Assembly (NCBI GenBank): GCA_033558025.1
Contig: JAUCEF010000003.1
Coordinates: 2,754,001 to 2,818,000 of the forward strand
Origin: Phytophthora sp. 'mugwort'
Lineage: Eukaryota > Oomycota > Peronosporomycetes > Peronosporales > Peronosporaceae
Length of the DNA stretch: 64,000 nucleotides
Reading direction: 5' to 3'
A program made the translations under genes and the position numbers. The notes under the pieces are model-generated. The model was not told the origin of the DNA, ran no database searches, and saw only the letters and a program-made list of their open reading frames with translations. This document shows, in pieces, positions 8,393 through 18,357 of this stretch (positions are counted from its first letter, which is position 1; every line of letters starts with the position of its first letter).

Positions 8393-10446
8393 TCATTTGA
8401 GGACCTGATGCTTGAGACAGTCGTTGATCTTGCAAGATCGGCCTTCGAAGACGCACCGCTGACAGTATCCGGAACGCTTGTTAGGTGAAGGACTGCCCTC
8501 ATGTCCTTTATGAGTGTGACTGTGTCTATGATTTGTGCGTGTCCGCGAGGGACTTGACGACTTGGTACAAGTGGAAGAGCCGGAAATGGTTGAGGGTTTC
8601 GAAAGAGGAGCAAGTTTCGTGTTGTTGCTTCTGTCCGCCTTCTTTTCAAGATTATTTCCCCATTGCAAGAGATCACGAGGGGAGTGCGATGAGTGCGATG
8701 TCTTGGGTAGTTCACTGTCGTTACAATCATCTTGAGTTCCGAGTAGGAGTTGACGTGGAAGACTGGAGAAAGGTGGAGACGGCGGAGGTGATGTCTGAGA
8801 CGCAGAGTCGCGCAGCTTCTTGGGGTTGTGGTGGTGATGGCAGTGCCGCCGTGACGATGGAGGCTGCTGGGCGTAGATCAGCACCGCTGCTCGTGCAGAT
8901 GACAGTGACGTCAACTCGAGCTCCGCTACTGCGACGGATGCTCGTGAGGTTTGTTTGCTGAGCTGTGAGGGGGAAGAACGGGGGCTATTCATCATGTAGA
9001 CCTTCTCCTCCTCATTGGATCCGGTGGAAGACCGACGCGGTGTTTTCTGGTGGAGTTTTGCTCGACCGGTTAGCTGCACTTCGGGAAGAATTAACGGTGG
9101 CAGCGTCGAATGAGCTGGTGTGAGTACTTCGGTTTGGGTCCCATCGACAATTGGGGACGAAGGCTTCGCCCTGAATGCCAAAGATGGCGAGTTGTCTTCG
9201 GACGTCGGTGTTCCGAGTCCACGTTTGCTCGTATTCGGACTCTTCCTGACATGAGAATTCGAATGATGAGACGACAAAAGTAATTGAAAAAGTCAAACTA
9301 AACTCACCGCGGGGTTGGCTTCGTATCGGGTGGAGTCGCTCGTCCAAACACAGCTGTAAGTGTTTTTGACGGTGCTTCTTCGGCTGTTGGTGAGTTGATA
9401 GGTGTATAGTCGTCATATGCGTCGTCCGCGTCGTCCGTGTACTCCTCTGGCTCAGGAAAACCGAGAGATTCCGCAAGTTCAGGACCCTCGACTGCTGTCT
9501 CTGAAGACCTTCCCGCTGCGCTGGGAATTTGTAAAGCTGATACATGAACCGATGCATCAGCGTCCTCTGCTATAGATAGAGAATGTTGTGGTTCTTCAGG
9601 TGCGTTTATCACTGAAGCATCAACTACAGCCTTTGCAAGCAGCTCTCCACGCACAGCTTGGGTGAGCCACTTACTTGCATCATGAGTTGCTTGAACCACT
9701 TTGTGAAGAGCTCTGCTGACTGCCTCCTCGACCGTCTTCTTTGCAAATGCGTGCACCTCAATGTCTGAAGACTCACCGTCTAGCAATGAAAGTTGTGGAG
9801 CGTTGTGAGCTGTCACAATCTCCTGGGTCTTTCCAATGGCTTCTTGCTCTTCGGAATCAGTCGCTGCGACGTCAATGACGGCTTGAGCAATCAGCTCACT
9901 GCGCACAGCATGTGTGATCCACTCAGTGGCGTTATGGAATGCTAAACCGTCGTCAGGATCAACAGAAATGGACGAGACTATATCGTTGGCGACGGCTTGA
10001 GATATCCACGCGGTGGCCCTTTCCACCACTTGTACGATATCCTTCACTGCTTGCTCCCTTACAGCAGCGACCGTCGCTTCGGCAACAGCATGAATCGAAG
10101 TCAAGAGCTGCTTGGTTCCTGGAGACTGTAGCTTAAATGGTTCCAGATGCGATAACTGCTTCTGTTTCTCCATCTTCTCAGGCTGAAGAGGCTCTGCATC
10201 GCTCACGGCCTGGGATATGAGCTCACGACGCACGCCACCAGTTAGCCACTGGGTTGCATCTGCTGTAGCTTGTGTCAATTCTTCCAGTGCTTCCCGCGCA
10301 ACCTCGTCGACTGTTGCCTTGGCTATAGTGTGAATATTCAAGGCATACGTCTCATTGAGTAGTGACGCACTGTTCTTAAGGTAAAGGAGAGTTGGAACAT
10401 TAGTCTCAAGCTCGTCGCCTTTGCCATCACCAGTCCTCAGACTCAT
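8393..10446 (-). CDS. helical-repeat protein with a basic Cys-containing tail, unknown function
   Basis: The model is complement(join(8393..9245, 9308..10446)), 663 residues. The 62-base intron has GTGAGT and CAG ends and restores the frame from PDTKPTPR into KSPNTSKRG. The N-terminal part carries three to four copies of an amphipathic unit of about 45-50 residues: (I/V)HA.A..TV......A....Q...ATxW(L/I)(T/S)xAVRxEL...AV.DA. An acidic stretch with tandem Asp/Tyr follows. The C-terminal 285 residues are Ser/Pro/Arg-rich and end with a cluster of four Cys (CQRC, CKINDC). I recognise no family. The start ATG at 10446 is preferred over an upstream in-frame codon because an oomycete-type initiator, GCTCATTTC, lies 21 bases before it. 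Confidence 0.7.
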
Positions 10447-10466
10447 GAGAACTTCGCGTGTACACC

Positions 10467-10475
10467 GAAATGAGC
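10467..10475 (-). promoter_or_regulatory. oomycete initiator-like motif
   Basis: Reads GCTCATTTC on the minus strand and matches the oomycete core-promoter initiator (consensus YCAYTYY, often GCTCATTYY). It sits 21 bases upstream of the ATG at 10446. Confidence 0.5.
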
Positions 10476-10575
10476 TTTGTGACCACCATCGCAAGTGCAA
10501 AACTTCTCAAAAATAGCAGACTCGAACAATGTTGAGCAAGCAAAAAAAAAAAGTACCCGTTTTATTCTTATAGAG

Positions 10576-11475
10576 CTACTCCCGCAATGTCTTTGGAGAT
10601 AGTGGTCTACGAGGGGGTCTGTATCGTCCCCGTGGCTGCTGTTTACTATCAGGTCTGTTTCGTAAAATTCCTTGGATAGCTCGGACGCTTTGAACGAGGT
10701 CATTTTCGAGTTTGTAGCGCTCGGCAATAGTCAATACGGACTCGTAATCCTGCCAAGCTGCATCAAAATCGCAAAGATGCTCGAGTTCGACCGCTAGATT
10801 GTAATGTGCCACGAGTAATAATTCAGCGACCTCAGCACTTAAGTTGTCTGACTCTCTTGCAGTCGAAAGATCCACCACAACAGCCTTGGCATGTGCAGCG
10901 GCTGCAGTATGACGATCCAGTTGGGAGAGCACGACACACAAGTTGAGTCGAGTAAGAGCGATCTCGGATACGGGAAGAGCGACGACTGGACTCGATGCAG
11001 TACTTTGCGACTTGAGCTGAAGCTTTAACGTTCTTTCGAGAAAAGTGACGGCTACAAGTGGTTTACCCGTGTGTTTGGCATGACACGCGAGGTTGTTGAG
11101 TGTGATCAGACGGAACGCACGTCGTCGATTCACGTGATGAGACTCTGGAAGACTGCACAAGTAGCCTGTGTGTCGAGTATGTAGCTCTGCTCGCAGCAGA
11201 AGGTCGCTGCATTGCTGGGATGTGATCATGTCCTCAGGAGACGATATCTGCATAGCCTTGATTGCGAGTGTGTTGATCAGCAGAAGAAATTCTTCACAGC
11301 CTTGTTGGAAATGCACAGAGTACACGCCGAATTGCTTTTTGTGATGGAAAATGAGCCGCTCCACATCCTCGAGAGCGGTGTAGACTGCAGTGAAGGATAC
11401 TCGAGGATCGGCATCAAGGGTTCGGACATGAACGAGAGCTGCAGCCATTGCCACCACCACTTCTTGCTCGCTCAT
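10576..11475 (-). CDS. TPR-like helical protein, unknown function
   Basis: A 299-residue single-exon protein made almost wholly of paired helices spaced like tetratricopeptide repeats. Examples are the segment around RAFRLITLNNLACHAK with the following FLERTLKL, the LTRLNLCVVLSQL pair, and VAHYNLAVELEHLCDFDAAWQDYESVL, the clearest TPR. The last 30 residues are basic and disordered (Arg/Pro-rich). TPR proteins act as scaffolds; the partner is unknown. The stop lies 130 bases before the start of the next minus-strand gene, and the 5' end shares a 160-base divergent promoter with the IQ-motif gene. Confidence 0.7.
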   Translation of the reverse strand: MSEQEVVVAMAAALVHVRTLDADPRVSFTAVYTALEDVERLIFHHKKQFGVYSVHFQQGCEEFLLLINTLAIKAMQISSPEDMITSQQCSDLLLRAELHTRHTGYLCSLPESHHVNRRRAFRLITLNNLACHAKHTGKPLVAVTFLERTLKLQLKSQSTASSPVVALPVSEIALTRLNLCVVLSQLDRHTAAAAHAKAVVVDLSTARESDNLSAEVAELLLVAHYNLAVELEHLCDFDAAWQDYESVLTIAERYKLENDLVQSVRAIQGILRNRPDSKQQPRGRYRPPRRPLSPKTLRE

Positions 11476-11635
11476 CTGGTCAGGATCACGAAGAAACGGA
11501 GGGGTAATGTAAAGAAGATATAAAAAACATGAAAAGGAGTTAATGCCCAGCTATTTAAAAATACTGCGAGGCTCAACATCTCAGAGTGGCCAACAATCAA
11601 TCAAAGACGAACAACCTAGCGCGATACCAGAAGTC
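11476..11635. promoter_or_regulatory. divergent promoter region
   Basis: Only 160 bases separate the ATG at 11475 (minus) from the ATG at 11636 (plus), so both transcripts must start here. It contains TAAAAATACTGCGAGGCT at about 11556-11573, a string that recurs with one change near 49607 upstream of the zinc-finger gene. Confidence 0.5.
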
Positions 11636-13227
11636 ATGGACGTTTTGCAGCGGTTGAGAGAGCTTGGTTTTCGGCATGGGCGATATCAAAGGTATTTGTC
11701 GTCCTGAGCCGAACCGTAAGAGATGATCTTCTCTCGATCTAACAGCTCTTGTGTGTTGCTGAGCAACAGCAAATTTCGGACACGCTATGAGCCGAAGACT
11801 CGACGAACGAAGACGATTCGACGCGGAATCCCCTGGGAGTCACTGTTCATGCGGAAGTCTCGAGCCGAGAAGCGGGTATGTGTCTCATCGGCTGCATTCA
11901 TCGACATCTTTAGTTTTATCTAAAACCTCTTTGCTTGTGCTGACAGGAAGTCATTTTAAGACCATGGAAATACCCCATGGCAGCTCAAAATCTCTCCGTC
12001 GTCCTCATCCAGAAGCGCGTGCGTGGTATGCTCTGCCGAATGCATTATGCAGCTAAGAAGTCAACTTCTGGTCCAGCTACAAGGACACATCAAGCACACC
12101 GGACGACCAAACCCATTCGCATTCGCAGTCCAATGCAGCAGTTCATTGTTAGCGGCGGGAGTTTTTCCGACGAAGGCGGCTTTCGTTCTTTCGTCGCCAC
12201 CAAACTCCAGGCTTGGTTCCGGATGCAGCGACTACGCTGGCGTGGAACGCTCGAGCGCATTTCACTCTACCACATCGCGGCATTACAGCTGCAGTATGCA
12301 TGGAAGACACACTACCAACACAAACTATACCAGCGTCAAGCGCGCGGCCCCAACTCTCGACCCGCAGTCTTGACACCTGCAAACCAATCTGCATTGTGCA
12401 TCCAAACCACCTGGAAGAGATACACACATCGACGCATTTATCGGTATTACCGCGATCTCCTCACGTTCCGTAGCACGGGAGATCCAGCACGTATGCTGCG
12501 GGCTATCAACCCATCAGAAGCGTCTCTGCTGGACGTGTCCATGGGCGCGCAAGTTCGATTCCGTCTAGGAGGCCTGGCGTTTCCCCCCACCATATACTAC
12601 AAGATCTTCACGCGTAAACCCGTGTGCGATCTGGGCGCGTTCAGTCCGAAGAATTACACTGTAGCTCGTCAAAGTGCTCCAGTGAGTCACTCACACGATA
12701 AGCGTCGACCCGGTGGTCAGTCGCTGCACACCACCGTGTACATTCGCGTGGGCAACTCGTACTACCGCGCACGACAACAGGAAGAAGACACTCGACTCTG
12801 GTATAGTCGCCTCGAAAACAACGGATGGCGCCCCGTGACCGCCAAAGTGCTGACTGAAGCTAACGCAGACCCCATCGCACAAGCTACTGGCGGCCGTCGC
12901 ATGGTCGGCGGCTTCCATTACTCGAAGCTCATGCGTCAACAGGACCGGGAACGAGCTCGGCGACAGAAGAAACGGCTGTGGATGCAGAAGCTCTATACGC
13001 AAGGGCTAATGACTGCAGCGAATCGTCCCGAGCAGGTGGAAGTGAACGACGAACAGGTAGACAAACAGCCACGGGTGCTCTTCGACGTGGACTTCGACAA
13101 CGAGAACTGGGAGGCTGAGGCTGAGGAGATGTTCCAATGGGCATCCACGCTCGATTACGACGGATACGTCGACAACTGGCACGAGCTCGGTCGCACCGCA
13201 GCTACTGACGACGAAATGCTGGTGTAA
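11636..13227 (+). CDS. IQ-motif protein of the C11orf65/MFI family
   Basis: The model is join(11636..11691, 11770..11875, 11947..13227), 480 residues. Introns of 78 and 71 bases have GTATTT/CAG and GTATGT/CAG ends and both keep frame, giving RYQSKFRTRYE and AEKREVILRPWKYP. Two to four IQ-like helices follow (VVLIQKRVRGMLCR, ATKLQAWFRMQRLRW, CIQTTWKRYTHRR), which would bind calmodulin or light chains. The core ARMLRAINPSEASLLD...VRFRLGG.AFPPTIYYKIFT matches the animal C11orf65 (mitochondrial fission inhibitor) family. Its role outside animals is not established. A charged helix and an acidic tail end the protein. The simple ATG at 11977 would remove two well-formed exons, so I prefer the upstream start. 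Confidence 0.8.
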
Positions 13228-13377
13228 GCGACAAGATGGCTACATTGAAGTACATGTATACATTTTTTCTTTAATAACATAGGTATTCCCATAGTACGTA
13301 TTCGTATTTAAAACGAACGCTATGGTATACTTATGCATTGTCGAGAGCCACAAGTGGGAAAAACCAAGATCAGCTTC

Positions 13378-14464
13378 ATGATGCTCCGCGTGCAGCGCCG
13401 ATTGCGCGCATCTCCCAGCCACATGCGGCGACTGCAGCACTCGGTGGCTGTAGCCTCAGCTCCGTCGGCATCTTCCACCTCGTCCTCCAATTCCGCGGGA
13501 TCGGACTCAAGCTCTGGCGCCGGCGGTGGCGGCGAGGAGCCGCCCAAGTACAAACCCGGCTGGTTCAGCCGCAACCCTGGCGTGACGCTAGGCGGCATCC
13601 TGTTGGGCATCGGTTTCTACATCTACCGGGGATCGCGTGACAAGAAGAACTTCGAGGCACTGCAGAATCCCATCGCGGAGGCGGCCGTCATCTCGCCCTA
13701 CGAGGCCTGGGAGCTGCGGTCCAGCAACAGCATCACGTGGGGGAATTGAACCCTTTAGAGTCCTTTGAACCTTGATTTAAGAAATTAATGCTCGCTCTTT
13801 GTGACTACGTTGATGCAGACCCGAGACGTTCGAGGACGTGAGGGATGGCGTTGCTAGGGCCTTTCCGTCGGGCAAGGCCACGATGCAGCACTTCGACCAG
13901 TATTTGGGCTTTAAGCTGGCCCAGGCCTGTCCAACGGGCGTGAACAAGGCCTACCACCTGGAACGAGTGCTGCTGAGTCTCGAAGCGGACGCGGACCGCA
14001 AGAGTGACGTGGACGCGCAGATGGTGGCCTTCTCTATGGCAGTCAAAGGAGCCGTGGACGAGCGACTCCGGATTCTGTTTAACTTGGCCACGAATGCGCC
14101 GGTGCGCGAGGCATTACAAGCCAACGATGAGGAGAAGAAGGAGGCGGACACTCGCGAGATGACCCAGGAGCAGTTGGAGCGCCTGTTGCATCTGCTGCTC
14201 GAGACGTACCAGATCCCGTCCGAGAAACGTGTGCTGGCCGTAGAGGATGCCAAGTACCCGTTCCAAGAGTATATCGTGGCAACGCCATCCGACATGCTCA
14301 AGTTGGCCGTGCAAGCTGAGGTTAAGGACAAGAAAATTACGGAGGAGGAGGCGCAGGACCGCCAGACGTACACGTTCGAGGCGTTCTCGCAGATGATGCG
14401 CGGCAAGACCGTGTGTCTCTGGGGCGAGTGCTTCGCCAACAGCAAGAAAAAGATGAAGAACTAG
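13378..14464 (+). CDS. predicted mitochondrial single-pass membrane protein, unknown function
   Basis: The model is join(13378..13736, 13819..14464), 334 residues; the intron of 82 bases has GTGGGG/CAG ends and joins NSIT to PETFEDV in frame. The N-terminus MMLRVQRRLRASPSHMRR is Arg-rich without acids, as in a mitochondrial presequence. It is followed by a Ser/Gly-rich linker, PKYKPGWFSRNPGV and one hydrophobic segment (TLGGILLGIGFYIY), then a 240-residue soluble helical region. I recognise no named family. An in-frame ATG at 13333 would bury the presequence, so 13378 is the better start. It converges on the COMM-domain gene, with 58 bases between stops. Confidence 0.7.
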
Positions 14465-14522
14465 ACACTCACGTAGCTTTGCTAGATAAAACTCATGAGC
14501 TAACTGTTCCGAAATATAGATC

Positions 14523-15194
14523 TTACGGCACCCTACTCGTCGTCTCTGGCTCCGTCCACCTGCTCTGATCCATGTAGGCGAGTCGCATCATCGGATGGGC
14601 CTCCACCTGGTTCATCTCCTGCAGCACCGAGGCAGCACTATGACGCAGCTGGTGAAACTGTTTGACCGGCACAAGGATCGTTCTCGTCCCGCCGTCTGAT
14701 GTCTGTAGCCGAAGCAGAATGCGTCGTCCCATGTCTCCGTCCTTCGCAACTTTCCAGTGTAGCTGCTTCACTCTTGGAAGCGAGAGCGTCGTCGCCTCAT
14801 TCAGCGCATACCAGTGCGTCTCAAATAGCTGCCGGAATCGTGGCGCGAAGGCATCGGGAAGGCTCTGTACGATGGTCTGGCGCCTCGCCAGCTCCGTCTT
14901 GAGTGCCGATGATTGTGTCATCTCCTCGCTCTCCGATGCAGGTAGCAGAAATGTCATGTGCTCGCGCATTGCAGCCTCCAGTAGTTGCCGCAAGATTGTG
15001 GAGAGTGCCACCAAGTCCCGCTGGTCGGCACTGCTAGAGACGCCGCTTACTGCGAGCTCAGCGCCCGCGTCATTGTGGCAATGAAGCCCCACGGCTAACT
15101 GCATGGCCGAGTCCAGGTGGCGCGCAACGAAGGCCTCGCCCATGTCGCGCAGCAGCGCGTGCCACTCACGGGCGGCGGCCACGAAGGTGTCCAT
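14523..15194 (-). CDS. COMM domain-containing protein
   Basis: A 223-residue single-exon protein. The N-terminal 130 residues are helical, as in the HN domain of COMMD proteins. The C-terminal 80 residues form a COMM domain: LPRVKQLHWKVAKD, where the Trp strand is typical, a beta segment RILLRLQTSDGGTRTILVPV, then KQFHQLRHSAASVLQEMNQ, the family's most conserved helix. COMMD proteins assemble into the Commander/CCC complex that recycles endosomal membrane cargo. I cannot assign the paralogue number. Length fits the family (about 190-225). Confidence 0.85.
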   Translation of the reverse strand: MDTFVAAAREWHALLRDMGEAFVARHLDSAMQLAVGLHCHNDAGAELAVSGVSSSADQRDLVALSTILRQLLEAAMREHMTFLLPASESEEMTQSSALKTELARRQTIVQSLPDAFAPRFRQLFETHWYALNEATTLSLPRVKQLHWKVAKDGDMGRRILLRLQTSDGGTRTILVPVKQFHQLRHSAASVLQEMNQVEAHPMMRLAYMDQSRWTEPETTSRVP

Positions 15195-15773
15195 AATCCG
15201 GATCGACTCCTTGGATACGATAAATGTTGGGATTACCGTATAGGGGTGATTAAGTACTTCAACATGAAAATCATGGTTAATCCTGGAGCCAGTGAGTGAA
15301 CCAGTATTCTCATTGTATTACTGTACGTGCTTCGGAGTGAACTTCCGAGCACATGAAGTTTCCCCCTCCCCACCTTATCTTCCAATTCACACCAGCGTCA
15401 CCGTTTGGGTGAATCGTACCGCTTATACCGGAGATATCTACTCATACTCGCAAGTTTTTCTCTTCATCCGGTCGAAACTCGCAGTTGCATTTTTGTTTTT
15501 TTGGGGGGGGGCTCCCAATAGATTCGGCATCTTCTAGGAATTCACACATATGATGTCATACTGGTATTTTCGTTTGAATTACCGTCTCGTCTCACTTCAA
15601 CTCGTTCAGGTGGAATCTCTATTGCTGCATCGCAAAAAACTATTCTTGCAGAAGCTAAGTAATACACCACCCGAACTGATCCAACCTCTCTCAACTAGCT
15701 CTCAATGGCTTTCTGATTTTCCAATCTGCCAACAACTACCCAACTATTTCGCTACTACCACTACAGCAAAAAG
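15195..15773. other. intergenic, upstream of the secreted-protein pseudogene
   Basis: No supported gene. It is pyrimidine-rich towards the right (TACCACTACAGCAAAAAG before the ATG at 15774), like a promoter, and contains a G9 run at 15503-15511. Confidence 0.4.
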
Positions 15774-16250
15774 ATGTTTAAGTTGTCCGTCTCCGCGTTC
15801 GTTCTTGCTGCTGTTGCTGTGTCGTCCGCTCGCGCTACCTGCGTCAATGGACAAGAGGAAATCAGTGTCCAAGGCATCGACGGCTACTTCTGTGTAAACG
15901 GTCAAGGCTGTTCCGGTTCGAATGACCAAGGACTCTGTCCGGATGAACAGGACCACCTCGAGGTCGGTTCGTACTGCGATCTCCTTGAGACTGGTGTTCA
16001 CGGTTGCAAGCCGTACTCCGACTGGGACTCGCCCTCGAGTACCGAGTACGACGTGCCGCTGAACTGCACGGGCAACATCGCTGGTGAATTCCCCGTTAGT
16101 ATTGAGGATGGCAGCGGCACTGCTCCACTAGTCCCGTGTGCTCCGGTACAATTGCGGGCACTGTCCTGGTATTCAGGATGGACTTCCGAGCGGCTCAGTG
16201 TGTGTCATCATCCAGACGGGGGTCTACGGTTGCGTCCCCCCCCCCCCCCC
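15774..16250 (+). pseudogene. frameshifted secreted six-cysteine repeat protein
   Basis: Opens with a signal peptide (MFKLSVSAFVLAAVAVSSA) and one full six-Cys unit ending SYCDLLETGVHGC, then PYSDWDSPSSTEYDVPLNC, closely like the intact gene at 24630. After PVSIEDGSGTAPL (about 16115) homology moves to a second frame (SPVCSGTIAG). Near 16157 it moves to a third (HCPGIQDGLPSGSVC...QTGVYGC). The two frameshifts break the last unit. The reading ends in a run of 16 C and unrelated sequence. It also lacks the Thr/Pro linker and the middle repeat of the intact relative. A truncated product could still be secreted. Confidence 0.8.
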
Positions 16251-16251
16251 C
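16236..16251 (+). repeat. C16 homopolymer at the end of the pseudogene
   Basis: Sixteen consecutive C directly after the GVYGCV codons of the pseudogene, forming the boundary to unrelated sequence. Confidence 0.9.
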
Positions 16252-17126
16252 GTTTTGTAACAAAGGCCCGTATACCGATATTAAAGAAACGGATATATCA
16301 AGTTTTAAATCCACAAATATCAACTTTTATCGTCCTAGTGCGATCCTTCTGGTAATGAATCCCAAGCTCGTGGGCGATTACGACTCCAATTATATTCGAT
16401 CGAACCCAAACGGTTTGGTACCACCAGCCATCTTCACCGTCTTCGATAGAAAACATATTAAAAATATTCTTGGTATTATCATTTTTGTCTGGCAAATAAT
16501 GAAGCCGCTAACGAGTAGTGAGTGGCGTGCAGATATCACAGCGCGCCAAATGGGTACGCTCCGGGTGTATCCCTCGAATGCAAGCGTGGCCGCAATTGCT
16601 CAACTAAAACCTTTAAGCTGGCACGAACTTTTCCGTCCAGCGGAACCTCTGACTCTCGACTACGATTAAAGTGAGACGGCTACCACTGAAGTCCCAGTTA
16701 ATACCGCACGATCCTGATTCGGTAGGGATATTATGGCACCCCGTCAAATTAATCTGGATGAAGCCCCTTACGACGAATGTCTTGACTATGAGGTTCGTTT
16801 AAGGTTTAGTGAAAGGAAAAAGCAGCATCTACAGTAGATTATAAGAGTAATGGCGGAGCTCGGTTTGGGACGAATCAATTTGAATTTATAGTTTGTCGTA
16901 AAACTTACGCCTTAACCAATTGCAGTAGGATGTGGAAATATTCTCATTGCAAGCACTTCACTGCTAGCTGTTGGACTGTTCGGGAACTCGTGCAGCAACA
17001 AATCTCGATAAGCTGACTAGCATTTTTGGTTATTGATGAACCGTAGCATAGCAGAGCAAGGACCCGAAACAACACGATGTAACCCAGCACAACGCCGAAG
17101 TTGGACCAAATCTCATCGTGCTCATA

Positions 17127-17222
17127 CCAAAAGCATCCTTTGGGTACTGTCAAACAGTGCTGCACTGGTGACGACGGGTGTGGGTACCGTACTGTCAAAC
17201 AGTTCACAGAGGATGCTTTTGG
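17127..17222. mobile_element. 96-base foldback/MITE-like element
   Basis: Ends are a perfect 13-base inverted repeat, CCAAAAGCATCCT (17127-17139) and AGGATGCTTTTGG (17210-17222). Just inside each end lies the same 15-base string GTACTGTCAAACAGT (17144-17158, 17189-17203), itself a palindrome (ACTGT-CAA-ACAGT). No target duplication is evident. It is non-coding and the family is unknown to me. Confidence 0.5.
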
Positions 17223-17693
17223 CATTTTTTTGAACATTTCTATGTGTACACTACTCCGCGTCTTCGTTGTTTAAGTCTGACGTAGTACAGTAGGAAGTTC
17301 GTACTACGAACGACCACCTTACGACAGCAAGCAGTCACGCTGACAAGGTGACCAGCGTGGACTCGGCCAACATGAAAGACGGTGGGTTCCACCGTGGAAT
17401 CGGCAACAGCAGAACGATGGTTATTGTACCAATCGTCTAAGCAGGAAGGCAGTACTGGCAGGTCGCGATCTCCGCGCTTTTTCCCCCTTCACACACAAAC
17501 CCCACAGCATGCTATCGAAAATAGCAAAAGATACGTAGAGCGCCCTAACTGCATTAACAGTGCAATTAATTCATTAGCAAAGGTTTTGTAGCTTTCGGAA
17601 GTATGGAAGTTGCGCTAAGGACTCACCAAAATAAAGATTTATACGTTTTCTGAGGTGCTCTTGAAATGTAGGTATAATATTGTACTCTGAAAA

Positions 17694-17723
17694 GAGAGTG
17701 GCTCCTTTCAAAGAGCCACTCTC
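17694..17723. repeat. perfect 11-bp hairpin
   Basis: GAGAGTGGCTC, an 8-base loop CTTTCAAA, then GAGCCACTCTC. There is no T-run next to it and no adjacent gene end, so it is not an obvious terminator. Confidence 0.6.
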
Positions 17724-18357
17724 GTGCGCAAGTGCGACCAAGTAAAAATTCAAATGAGGACTACCCGCCAGCGGATATTTGGCTGCTCTCAGCGATAAAC
17801 GGCACGACGTTAATAGTACTCTTTTAGGTAGCCGATTGCTGCCACGTAGTGCCAGTTGGCTAGCAATGAAAGCCACCCTGATGACTGGTTTTACCGTTCA
17901 TGAAACTACCAGTAGTAAGTGGTGACGTCGGGCTTCCAATAATCAGCCAAAGACGAAATAAAGTGTCTTGCTTGTAGTTACCGGTATCCAGCATACAAGC
18001 ACGATCGAAGAATTGTTGGGGTCGATGTTAGAAGCTTTATATATTCAAAATCCGTTTTTTTGTTCCCGCTATCAGCTATAGGCAGCTCATTATTGACGTC
18101 GATATATAAATACGATGTTCCGTCGACGACGTTGCTTGGGGGGGGGGGGGGGGGATATGCGCTTCGTAGTGCTTGGGTTCTAAGCAATACCGTCAATGAA
18201 CCGCGGACGTTTCTATCTGCAAATAGACTAGCAGTCGTTCTAGACTGAATTCGGAGTGAAGAAACTACTGCCAAGACTAGCCGCTCGAGCTCGTCCATTC
18301 CAATCTTCAAGTCTTGTCCGCGCTCGGAACGGCTAAGGAGCGCGACATCGTTCTGCC

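Larger units (their letters stand above)
16252..18357. other. gene-poor stretch with small palindromes
   Basis: No supported gene. A plus-strand open frame to 16669 and short frames on the minus strand (17574-17876, 17978-18451) show no domain or signal peptide. The stretch holds a 96-base foldback element (17127-17222), an 11-bp hairpin (17694-17723), a hairpin GACGGTGGGTTCCACCGT near 17370, and a G17 run (18138-18154). Confidence 0.5.
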
